NCBI GenBank assembly: GCA_913055195.1
Contig: CAJXJU010000057.1
Location: 1-7,399, forward strand
Direction of reading: 5' to 3'
DNA from: an uncultured Desulfohalobiaceae bacterium
Lineage (GTDB): Bacteria; Desulfobacterota; Desulfovibrionia; Desulfovibrionales; Desulfonatronovibrionaceae
Length of the DNA stretch: 7,399 bases
The notes beneath the pieces are model-generated. The model saw only the letters and a program-made list of their open reading frames with translations, did no database searches and was not told the DNA's origin. Below are positions 1 to 5,217 of the stretch, in pieces; the stretch's first letter is position 1, and each line of letters starts with the position of its first letter. A program made the translations under genes and the position numbers.

Positions 1-1196
1 GCTATTATGTCTTCATAGATGATCTCCACTTCTGTATTGGGAATGGTTAATTCGCCGGTCAAATATTTGCCATTCTTCAGCCACTGCTTTTCACACTTTA
101 AATAACCACTGAACAATAGCAAAGAATATATCCTGTCCTCGCCTGTTTTTAAATCTGGAAATGATATATTTTCAATAATACGACTGGTTATCTTTTCACC
201 TTCCAGCAAACCAGCTATGTTCTTCTTAACCTCCGGCCTTCCTTCCTTAATCAACTTCTTGACCAGATCATTGCCTGATGTATTGGCCCAGTACGCTCCT
301 GCTTTACCCTCATCTATATATTTTAATACTGACCAGGGATTTAATATTTCCTGACCCTCAAAATTATAACCATTATACCACTCCATCACCTCGTCATATT
401 TCTCTTCCATATGATAATCTTTTAATAATTTTCTGCATTCATCAATGGTAAAACCAAATTTATCCCTGAATTTTTTACTTAATATCCCCGCCACTGTCAG
501 ATTATTCAAACCAGTAAAAATACTCTCCTTTGATATTCTTAAACATCCTGTTAAAACTGCCTTATGAAGATATGGGTTATCCTTTAATGCCATTGACAAA
601 AACGAGCGCATAAAATCTATTACCTGTTCATAATACCCCTTTAACCAGCCATAATGAATCGGCGTGTCATATTCGTCTATCAATAAAACTACATTTCTAT
701 TATAGTATAATTTAAGGCAGTATAATAAATTATACAAAGATTGCTTTAATGTCACTTCATCGCATTGCCTGTTTTTTATACAATGGATTTGTTCTGTAAA
801 TTGTTCTGATATACCTGACTCATTTAAAATATCATTATATTGCCAGTATAGTCTGGCGAGTAAATCTGACATTGATCTCAAAAAATTACTGTAACTTGAT
901 TCTGTCAAATTCTTAAAACTCAAAAAAATAACCGGATATTTCCCATATTCTTTATATTCTGGCATTGCTGCTATTTTCAAATCATCAAACAACCCCTTAC
1001 CCTTACCCTCTATGTCAAAAAAACACTCCAGCATGGACAGATTCAATGTCTTGCCAAATCGCCTGGGACGGGTTATCAATAGAACATCATTATTCTCATT
1101 TATAATCTCTGCTATCAACTCAGATTTATCCACATAATACAGATTATCCTGCCTTAATGACTGAAAATCACTCCTGCCTATGGGCAATTTCTGCAT
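1..1196 (-). CDS. AAA-ATPase-like / PD-(D/E)XK superfamily protein, C-terminus beyond the window
   Basis: The minus-strand frame starting at ATG 1196-1194 has no stop down to base 1, giving about 398 codons with the 3' end missing. I read the frame codon by codon. An AGGAG ribosome site (1203-1207) sits 6 bases upstream. The protein begins MQKLPIGRSDFQSLR and has a YYVDKSELI segment. It then has a P-loop-like TRPRRFGKT (residues 42-50, Lys49 and Thr50) and a Walker B-like VVLLIDEYDTPIH (Asp174, Glu175). This order is typical of the 'AAA-ATPase-like' family (PF09820). Members of that family usually carry a PD-(D/E)XK nuclease-like domain (PF08011) at the C-terminus, which would lie mostly off the left edge. 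The true role of the family is unknown; mobile or defence-related roles have been suggested. The gene is visibly AT-rich compared with the hydrogenase genes, which would fit horizontal transfer. Confidence 0.9.
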   Translation of the reverse strand, partial: MQKLPIGRSDFQSLRQDNLYYVDKSELIAEIINENNDVLLITRPRRFGKTLNLSMLECFFDIEGKGKGLFDDLKIAAMPEYKEYGKYPVIFLSFKNLTESSYSNFLRSMSDLLARLYWQYNDILNESGISEQFTEQIHCIKNRQCDEVTLKQSLYNLLYCLKLYYNRNVVLLIDEYDTPIHYGWLKGYYEQVIDFMRSFLSMALKDNPYLHKAVLTGCLRISKESIFTGLNNLTVAGILSKKFRDKFGFTIDECRKLLKDYHMEEKYDEVMEWYNGYNFEGQEILNPWSVLKYIDEGKAGAYWANTSGNDLVKKLIKEGRPEVKKNIAGLLEGEKITSRIIENISFPDLKTGEDRIYSLLLFSGYLKCEKQWLKNGKYLTGELTIPNTEVEIIYEDII

Positions 1197-1232
1197 ATCT
1201 CGCTCCTTTCATGCAGGTAGATACGTTCCTCT

Positions 1233-1259
1233 GTAGGAGCAATTCATAAATTGCCCTAC
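1233..1259. repeat. Imperfect palindromic repeat (GTAGG-A-GCAATT ... AATTGC-CCTAC)
   Basis: GTAGG (1233-1237) pairs with CCTAC (1255-1259), and GCAATT (1239-1244) pairs with AATTGC (1249-1254), with one bulged A at 1238 and a four-base loop. It looks like a decayed copy of interspersed palindromes of the form GTAGGGGCAATT...AATTGCCCCTAC that I recall from various bacterial genomes. That match is from memory. It lies between the left gene's ribosome site and the terminator of the next gene. Confidence 0.55.
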
Positions 1260-1289
1260 GTATTCCTATATTTCCGGCCCCCTTCTTAC

Positions 1290-1318
1290 AAAAAAAAGGG
1301 CAGATATTAAATCTGCCC
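1290..1318 (-). terminator. Rho-independent terminator of the substrate-binding protein gene
   Basis: GGGCAGAT (1298-1305) and ATCTGCCC (1311-1318) form a perfect 8-bp stem with a 5-base loop. Eight A residues at 1290-1297 become a U8 tract when read on the minus strand. The stem begins about 15 bases past the stop codon of the gene ending at 1334, the expected place for its terminator. Confidence 0.88.
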
Positions 1319-1333
1319 CCTTAACCTACATCC

Positions 1334-2386
1334 CTACTGGATGCCGTAAAGTTCATCTGCTGCACCCAGTATATCAGGTGGTATCTGGATTTTTAAACTC
1401 TTTGCCCTTTTCAAATTAAGGACAATTGAATATTCATTTGCATCTTCTATGGGAATTGTTGCAACCGGATGCCCTTTTAAAATCATGGCTGCCTTCTGGC
1501 CAGCACAATAGCCCATAGCTTTAAAATCAACACCCACTCCGCCAAACAGCCCAAGCTTAATAAAGGCCTTGTTCGCTGTCATGCCCGGTTTCTTGATGTG
1601 TTTGACCAGATAGGAAATAATTTCTGGTGCTGTAAGTGTGTTTTTCTCTTTATTTTTTAACAGAGTTAAAGCCGTATAATAAGCGTCAATTATAGGTGAA
1701 GCGTTAATCTGTTCCACGGTTTTTTGTAAATCTTCAAAAGAACGCAACACTTTGATTTCGTAGTCAATACCTGCGTTTTCCGCTTGCAATTCTATTTGCA
1801 TCTGTCTTCTGGCCGCTTTGCCAGTTGGCGAGCAATCTGTCAGGCAAATGACTTTTTGTAAAGAAGGGATTATCACTTTCATGATTTTAAAAGCTGTTGC
1901 GATATGCCGTTTTTCATAAACACCAGTCACATTACTTCCTGGCTTCTCTCTGGAATTCATAAAATGCTTTTGTTGATTGTAATCCTCTGGTTGTTTATTA
2001 ATGCCAGTAAATACTACTGGTATATTTGTGCCAATTAGAGGCAGCATAACCGTCCTGGCGGCATTATCATCAATGGTGACTACAACGTCAGGGCTGGCTT
2101 TTTTTACTGCTTGCAAGGCCAGATTTCCTCTTTGTGCAATGGCTTCTGGTGTATTGTATGTACGTTTTGTGTCCATATAAAAATGTTTTATTATTATTGT
2201 TTTGCCATTTATAAAACCAGCATCTGCCAGGGCAGAAATTACACCATCTTCCTGGGGCTGGCCACAGACATTACCATGCTCATAACTCATTACAATAAAT
2301 ACCAGAGGAAGCCTTTGGGTCATGCCTTTATATGGTGTGAAGAAAGAGATAAAAAAGATGAGGCATAAAGTGAAAATGTGTTTCAT
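1334..2386 (-). CDS. Secreted ABC transporter substrate-binding-like protein (PF04392 type)
   Basis: A 350-residue protein of the ABC_sub_bind (TrpX-like) family of periplasmic ligand-binding proteins. A lysine followed by a hydrophobic stretch (about residues 4-17, IFTLCLIFFISFF) is an export signal; no clear lipobox is visible. Family hallmarks are an N-terminal lobe with PDVVVTIDDNAA and IPVVFTGIN, then SNVTGVYE at the lobe boundary, and the characteristic C-terminal EYSIVLNLKRAKSLKIQIPP followed by ADELYG. The start is the ATG at 2386-2384, preceded at 9 bases by AGGAGG (2396-2401). An in-frame TTG further upstream lies in repeat DNA and is rejected. No permease or ATPase gene is adjacent, so it is either an orphan binding protein or works with components elsewhere. 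The ligand cannot be told from sequence; related proteins bind small amino-acid-like molecules. Confidence 0.87.
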   Translation of the reverse strand: MKHIFTLCLIFFISFFTPYKGMTQRLPLVFIVMSYEHGNVCGQPQEDGVISALADAGFINGKTIIIKHFYMDTKRTYNTPEAIAQRGNLALQAVKKASPDVVVTIDDNAARTVMLPLIGTNIPVVFTGINKQPEDYNQQKHFMNSREKPGSNVTGVYEKRHIATAFKIMKVIIPSLQKVICLTDCSPTGKAARRQMQIELQAENAGIDYEIKVLRSFEDLQKTVEQINASPIIDAYYTALTLLKNKEKNTLTAPEIISYLVKHIKKPGMTANKAFIKLGLFGGVGVDFKAMGYCAGQKAAMILKGHPVATIPIEDANEYSIVLNLKRAKSLKIQIPPDILGAADELYGIQ

Positions 2387-2395
2387 AAAATAATA

Positions 2396-2401
2396 CCTCC
2401 T
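2396..2401 (-). promoter_or_regulatory. Ribosome binding site deciding the start of the substrate-binding protein
   Basis: Minus-strand AGGAGG lies 9 bases upstream of ATG 2386-2384. It fixes the start there instead of at the TTG (2443-2441), which has no comparable site and would encode an arginine-rich leader ahead of the export signal. Confidence 0.8.
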
Positions 2402-2412
2402 GGTCAGAGAAA

Positions 2413-2555
2413 AGAGTCGCCTGCAAAAAGTCGAAACTCGCAAATTACAGCTTGCGGGGACAGGCGAACGGCTAATAATTTCAGATAGTTACAACTGTCA
2501 CAACACTCGTTCGCCTGTCCCCGCACGGAAAAATATACTTTTTGCAGGCGACTCT
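2413..2555. repeat. Nested palindromic element (143 bases, outer 19-bp and inner 18-bp arms)
   Basis: The outer arms, 2413-2431 and 2537-2555, are perfect inverted repeats of 19 bp (core CGCCTGCAAAAAG). Inside them, 2453-2470 and 2508-2525 form a second perfect 18-bp inverted repeat (core GCGGGGACAGGCG). A small 7-bp stem with one wobble (2484-2490 with 2493-2499) lies in the centre. It fills most of the gap between the two minus-strand genes. The inner arm resembles REP-type palindromes. It has no open frame of note. It could act as a transcript-stabilising or attenuating structure between the peptidase gene and the downstream gene, or be a non-autonomous mobile element. The structure is seen directly; the role is inference. 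Confidence 0.85.
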
Positions 2556-2556
2556 G

Positions 2557-2588
2557 AAAAGTCCCTTTTTGCAGACATTGTTCAATAC
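2557..2588. repeat. 32-base direct repeat, copy 1 (3' end of the M23 gene)
   Basis: This stretch begins AAAAGTCCCTTTTTGCAG and ends GTTCAATAC. It matches 3916-3947 at 29 of 32 positions, counted by eye. Its TTCA supplies the stop codon of the minus-strand M23 gene (TGA at 2584-2582). It is the right part of the palindromic unit seen whole at 3909-3935, lacking that unit's left arm. Confidence 0.8.
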
Positions 2589-3889
2589 ATGCCTTTTGCC
2601 TCTATTTTGCTCAAAATATTGTTTTTGATCCATCTTTTATCCCACCATTCAACCGGATTTACTGGCACACCTGAGACAAGAACACCGAAATGGAGATGAT
2701 CTCCACCAGCCATGCCGGTTGAGCCGGTTCGACCGATAATCTGGCCCTTGCGTACTGATTCTCCTTCCTGGACATCAATCTGACTTAAATGGGCATAGAG
2801 AGATTGCAGGCCCAGGCCGTGGTCAATGATGACTACCTGCCCATAAATCCCTAAAAAGCCCGCCCAGACTACTCTTCCGCTATTGGCCGCGGGAACCGGG
2901 GCACGGGCCAGTGAAGCCAGATCAACACCCAGATGAGTCTGCTTATCAATAAGCTGGCCGTGATAATAATAACCGCGCTGATCACCAAAGGAAGCCCTGC
3001 AGGCAGCATTTGGCTGACGTAAAAATTTGCCGGTAAATAAAAAATGATCAGCAGTGTGAAGGCCTATCTCTCGCAATTGCTGACGATTTTTAGCCCGCAA
3101 ACTCTGGTTTACTTTTAAAAACAACTGCAACAAATCCTTTTCATCCGGGAAAAGTGTCTGAAATTGAACCATCCTGGACTTTAGAAACCTGTCACTGATA
3201 TTAATCCTGTCCTTTCGAAATTTTCTCTTATTGAGATGATAATAAAACCTCCTTTTGGCCTTATTATCTGCCATATCCAGCGCAATAACCGTGGGGATAT
3301 CCTTATCAGGCCGGGCATCATAAGGAAAAGCAAAAAGACAATAATAAAGGCCATTTTTTTGTTGATAGGCCGGGAAAAAATAGTTCCCTACCTCAACCCC
3401 TGTCCGGGTAACCTCCTCGGAAACCCTGTAAACTACAAGCCCGGCTCCGCCCTGAGACAAATTATGCGTTTTACTAACAGGTGAAATAAGTGGCGCTTTA
3501 GTATCATAAATCAATTTTTTTTGATAAAGACTGGTATTCCCCTTGCCCCAATTATTCCAGGATCTGTCTGTACAAATTATAAGCAATTCAAAAGTGCCCT
3601 GTTTAAGTTTCGGGAGTTTAAATTCACCTGACCAACTCCTGGTTTTAGCCGAAAAAGCCTGATCAAGAACAGTAATTTGCTTTTTGTCCTGCCTTAATAT
3701 CACCTGCAGATGCCTTAACCCCAATCCCTGGTCCCTGGCCAATACCTGAAAAATTTTTTGATCATTAACGCAGATAAGGTCTGGAGAAAGTTTAAGAAAT
3801 GGTTTGTCCCTGTCACCAAAGACAAAATAAATTAAACCAGGACATGCACAGATTAAGATAATTATCAGCATATATATCTTTTTTTTCAT
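2582..3889 (-). CDS. Membrane-anchored M23 family (LytM-type) zinc metallopeptidase
   Basis: A 435-residue protein with a lysine-rich start and one hydrophobic segment (about 5-24), so a membrane anchor or signal peptide; a weak lipobox (ICAC, Cys16) is also possible. Residues 30-240 are extracytoplasmic and beta-rich with no motif I recognise beyond an Ig-like look. The C-terminal peptidase domain (about 300-412) has the full M23 set: HLGVD (His319 and Asp323, zinc ligands), YAHL (His367, catalytic) and DHLHFG (His398 catalytic, His400 zinc ligand). It should therefore be an active endopeptidase cutting peptidoglycan cross-bridges at the cell envelope. The start is ATG 3889-3887, with AGGAGG just upstream; an in-frame TTG at 3916 lies in a repeat and is rejected. 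Copies of one palindromic repeat lie at both ends of the gene. No cell-division partner is visible, so the specific wall process is unknown. Confidence 0.92.
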   Translation of the reverse strand: MKKKIYMLIIILICACPGLIYFVFGDRDKPFLKLSPDLICVNDQKIFQVLARDQGLGLRHLQVILRQDKKQITVLDQAFSAKTRSWSGEFKLPKLKQGTFELLIICTDRSWNNWGKGNTSLYQKKLIYDTKAPLISPVSKTHNLSQGGAGLVVYRVSEEVTRTGVEVGNYFFPAYQQKNGLYYCLFAFPYDARPDKDIPTVIALDMADNKAKRRFYYHLNKRKFRKDRINISDRFLKSRMVQFQTLFPDEKDLLQLFLKVNQSLRAKNRQQLREIGLHTADHFLFTGKFLRQPNAACRASFGDQRGYYYHGQLIDKQTHLGVDLASLARAPVPAANSGRVVWAGFLGIYGQVVIIDHGLGLQSLYAHLSQIDVQEGESVRKGQIIGRTGSTGMAGGDHLHFGVLVSGVPVNPVEWWDKRWIKNNILSKIEAKGMY

Positions 3890-3893
3890 AGCT

Positions 3894-3899
3894 CCTCCT
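3894..3899 (-). promoter_or_regulatory. Ribosome binding site deciding the start of the M23 peptidase
   Basis: A minus-strand run of GGAGGAGGAG includes AGGAGG at 3899-3894, 4 bases before ATG 3889-3887. This selects the start that begins MKKKIYML and leaves the upstream TTG frame (through the 3909-3935 hairpin) untranslated. Confidence 0.8.
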
Positions 3900-3908
3900 C
3901 CACGATTC

Positions 3909-3935
3909 GCCTGCAAAAAGTCCCTTTTTGCAGGC
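3909..3935. repeat. Perfect 12-bp hairpin, intact copy of the CGCCTGCAAAAAG palindrome
   Basis: GCCTGCAAAAAG (3909-3920) and CTTTTTGCAGGC (3924-3935) pair perfectly around a 3-base loop. The same arms appear split 105 bases apart at 2413-2555, and a one-armed copy lies at 2557-2574. In the M23 transcript it would fall upstream of the ribosome site. With no T tract placed for either strand it is not a convincing terminator; an interspersed repeat is more likely. Confidence 0.85.
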
Positions 3936-3947
3936 TTCGTTCAATAC
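3916..3947. repeat. 32-base direct repeat, copy 2 (5' side of the M23 gene)
   Basis: It matches 2557-2588 in the same orientation with 3 differences in 32 bases. Together the two copies bracket the peptidase gene. Its end (TTCAATAC) runs directly into the heptamer array starting at 3945. Confidence 0.8.
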
Positions 3948-3993
3948 CCCTTACCCCTTACCCCTTAATCCTTACCCCTTACCCTCTACCCCA
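3945..3993. repeat. Heptamer tandem array, seven units of TACCCCT
   Basis: Seven consecutive 7-base units: TACCCCT three times, TAATCCT, TACCCCT, TACCCTC, TACCCCA. The register is kept exactly even where units have diverged. It abuts the direct repeat at 3916-3947. Such 7-base arrays resemble the heptameric STRR repeats known from cyanobacteria; any function is unknown. Confidence 0.85.
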
Positions 3994-4116
3994 CCTCTTC
4001 AACAAACTCAATGACCTCACATCTCATCTTCAACACTCCCTGAATATTACCTTTTGCAAAAAAATAATCCTGGACAAATATAATTTTAAAATAGTTATGC
4101 TTTTATTTATTTTTTA

Positions 4117-4146
4117 TTGCTAATTATAAAAAATTTTGATTAGAAT
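4117..4146 (+). promoter_or_regulatory. Candidate sigma-70-type promoter for hysBA
   Basis: TTGCTA (4117-4122) and TAGAAT (4141-4146, one mismatch to TATAAT) are separated by 18 bases and follow a long AT-rich tract that could act as an UP element. Transcription would start near 4153, leaving a leader of about 110 bases. Alternatives are TTGCAA (4054-4059) with TATAAT (4079-4084) at a long 19-base spacing, and TTTTGA (4134-4139) with TATAGC (4157-4162). AT-rich DNA gives such matches by chance. Confidence 0.35.
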
Positions 4147-4202
4147 AAGCTGAATGTATAGCAAATATCTGCCCTATATCTAAATTTAGCCAGGAATTGG
4201 TG

Positions 4203-4222
4203 TGTGTTTATTTTTCAACACA
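4203..4222. promoter_or_regulatory. Inverted repeat TGTGTT-N8-AACACA in the hysB leader, possible operator
   Basis: TGTGTT (4203-4208) and AACACA (4217-4222) are perfect 6-base inverted arms with 8 bases between them, 40 bases before the hysB ATG. The half-sites recall the CRP/FNR family, but that family's usual TGTGA-N6-TCACA spacing is not matched, so no regulator can be named. It could also form a weak hairpin in the mRNA leader. Confidence 0.3.
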
Positions 4223-4262
4223 TGCCCACTTACTCAAATTAACCTAACCGCAGGAGGAGGGT

Positions 4263-5177
4263 ATGAGTTTAAGCAGACGTGAATTTGTGAAATTATGCAC
4301 GGCAACAGTGGCAGGTCTGGGAGTTTCGCAGATGTTTCACCCGGCCATAGTCCAGGCCATGAAGGAGGGTGCAAAAAAGACGCCAGTAATCTGGATTCAG
4401 GGCCAGGGATGCACAGGATGTTCTGTATCTCTTTTAAATACAGTCCATCCAAGCATCAAAGAGGTGCTCCTGGACATTATCAGCCTGGAGTATCATCCAA
4501 CAGTGATGGCTTCAGAAGGTGAAATGGCCCTTGAGCACATGTATGAAATAGCCAACAAGTTTGCTGGCAAATTCTTTCTGGTGGTAGAGGGTGCTATTCC
4601 CAGAGCAGCCAACGGCAAATACTGCATTGTTGGTGAAATGGGAGACAGAGAGATCACCATGCTGGAGCTGACTGAGGAGCTGGGTAAAAAAGCCCATGCT
4701 GTTCTGGCTGTGGGAGCATGTGCGTGCTTTAATGCTGGCATTCCCGGTGCAGCAGGCAATCTGACCCGGGCAGCTTCTGTGCAGACCATTTTTAATGAAA
4801 AGGGAATTAAAACGCCTGTAGTTAATATTCCAGGCTGTCCGCCTCACCCTGACTGGATGGTGGGTACTATTGCCTATGCCCTTGCTCACGGCATACCAGA
4901 GCTGGATGAAAATGGTCGTCCGGTCATGTTTTACGGCGAAAATATCCATGAAAATTGTCCTTATTTGAAATATGCAGATGAAGGGACAATGTGTGAGACA
5001 TTCACTCAAAAAGAGGGTTGCCGCATGGAACTGGGCTGCAAAGGTCCCAATGCCTATGCAGATTGTTTCAAACGCAGATGGAATAACGGGGTCAACTGGT
5101 GTATTGAAAATGCTCTTTGCATTGGTTGCGTAGAACCTGGCTTTCCTGATGAGATGTCTCCATTCTATGAAGGATAA
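4263..5177 (+). CDS. hysB: Periplasmic [NiFeSe] hydrogenase small subunit
   Basis: 304 residues. It carries the electron-transfer chain of the H2-oxidising/evolving enzyme. A twin-arginine signal (SRREFVK, Arg5-Arg6, then a hydrophobic stretch; plausible cleavage after Ala32) exports the folded heterodimer. The proximal [4Fe-4S] ligands are Cys50 and Cys53 (GCTGC), Cys153 and Cys192 (PGCPPHP). The distal cluster uses His229, Cys232, Cys253 and Cys259. The medial cluster uses Cys268, Cys280, Cys286 and Cys289. Cys280 (VNWCI) replaces the proline of standard [NiFe] enzymes, so the medial cluster should be [4Fe-4S] and not [3Fe-4S], as in known [NiFeSe] enzymes. Translation starts at ATG 4263 after AGGAGGAGG (4252-4260). 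hysA follows after 40 bases, so the two are surely cotranscribed. Close similarity to Desulfovibrio HysB is from memory. Confidence 0.97.
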   Translation: MSLSRREFVKLCTATVAGLGVSQMFHPAIVQAMKEGAKKTPVIWIQGQGCTGCSVSLLNTVHPSIKEVLLDIISLEYHPTVMASEGEMALEHMYEIANKFAGKFFLVVEGAIPRAANGKYCIVGEMGDREITMLELTEELGKKAHAVLAVGACACFNAGIPGAAGNLTRAASVQTIFNEKGIKTPVVNIPGCPPHPDWMVGTIAYALAHGIPELDENGRPVMFYGENIHENCPYLKYADEGTMCETFTQKEGCRMELGCKGPNAYADCFKRRWNNGVNWCIENALCIGCVEPGFPDEMSPFYEG

Positions 5178-5217
5178 TTTTTTGCAAATTTAAAGCTTAA
5201 CACGAGGAGGATAAAAT

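Larger units (their letters stand above)
3890..4262. other. Divergent intergenic region between the M23 gene and hysB
   Basis: These 373 bases hold, left to right: the M23 ribosome site, a perfect hairpin (3909-3935), a heptamer array (3945-3993), a short coding-like minus-strand relic (3986-4102), a very AT-rich tract (about 4060-4145), the best hysB promoter candidate (4117-4146), an inverted repeat (4203-4222) and the hysB ribosome site AGGAGGAGG (4252-4260). I see no full gene and no RNA gene. The minus-strand promoter of the M23 gene must lie here, but I could not pick a convincing one. Confidence 0.7.

Noticed and set aside
2111..2368. Plus-strand open frame of 85 codons opposite the substrate-binding protein gene
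   Set aside because: It lies fully inside a well-supported minus-strand gene, has no recognisable family features and is a frame shadow.
2387..2443. TTG start at 2443 that would lengthen the substrate-binding protein by 19 residues
   Set aside because: The extension is encoded by one arm of the palindromic element, places arginines ahead of the export signal, and has no ribosome site, whereas the ATG at 2386 has AGGAGG 9 bases upstream.
2413..2555. Insertion sequence with transposase
   Set aside because: The element is only 143 bases and holds no plausible protein, so at most it is non-autonomous.
3890..3916. TTG start at 3916 that would lengthen the M23 peptidase by 9 residues
   Set aside because: It reads through the hairpin repeat and through the GGAGGAGGAG ribosome site that serves the ATG at 3889.
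3909..3935. Intrinsic terminator upstream of the M23 gene
   Set aside because: The stem is strong but no T run follows it in either direction; the T and A runs are within the stem itself.
3945..3993. CRISPR array
   Set aside because: The repeats are contiguous 7-base units with no spacers, and there are no cas genes in the window.
4203..4222. A CRP/FNR or HcpR binding site
   Set aside because: The half-sites are similar, but the spacing (N8 between TGTGTT and AACACA) does not fit TGTGA-N6-TCACA, so only an unassigned inverted repeat is reported.
4512..5009. Minus-strand open frame of 165 codons opposite hysB
   Set aside because: It is antisense to a clearly conserved gene, its protein shows no family motif, and open antisense frames are common opposite genes with this codon use.
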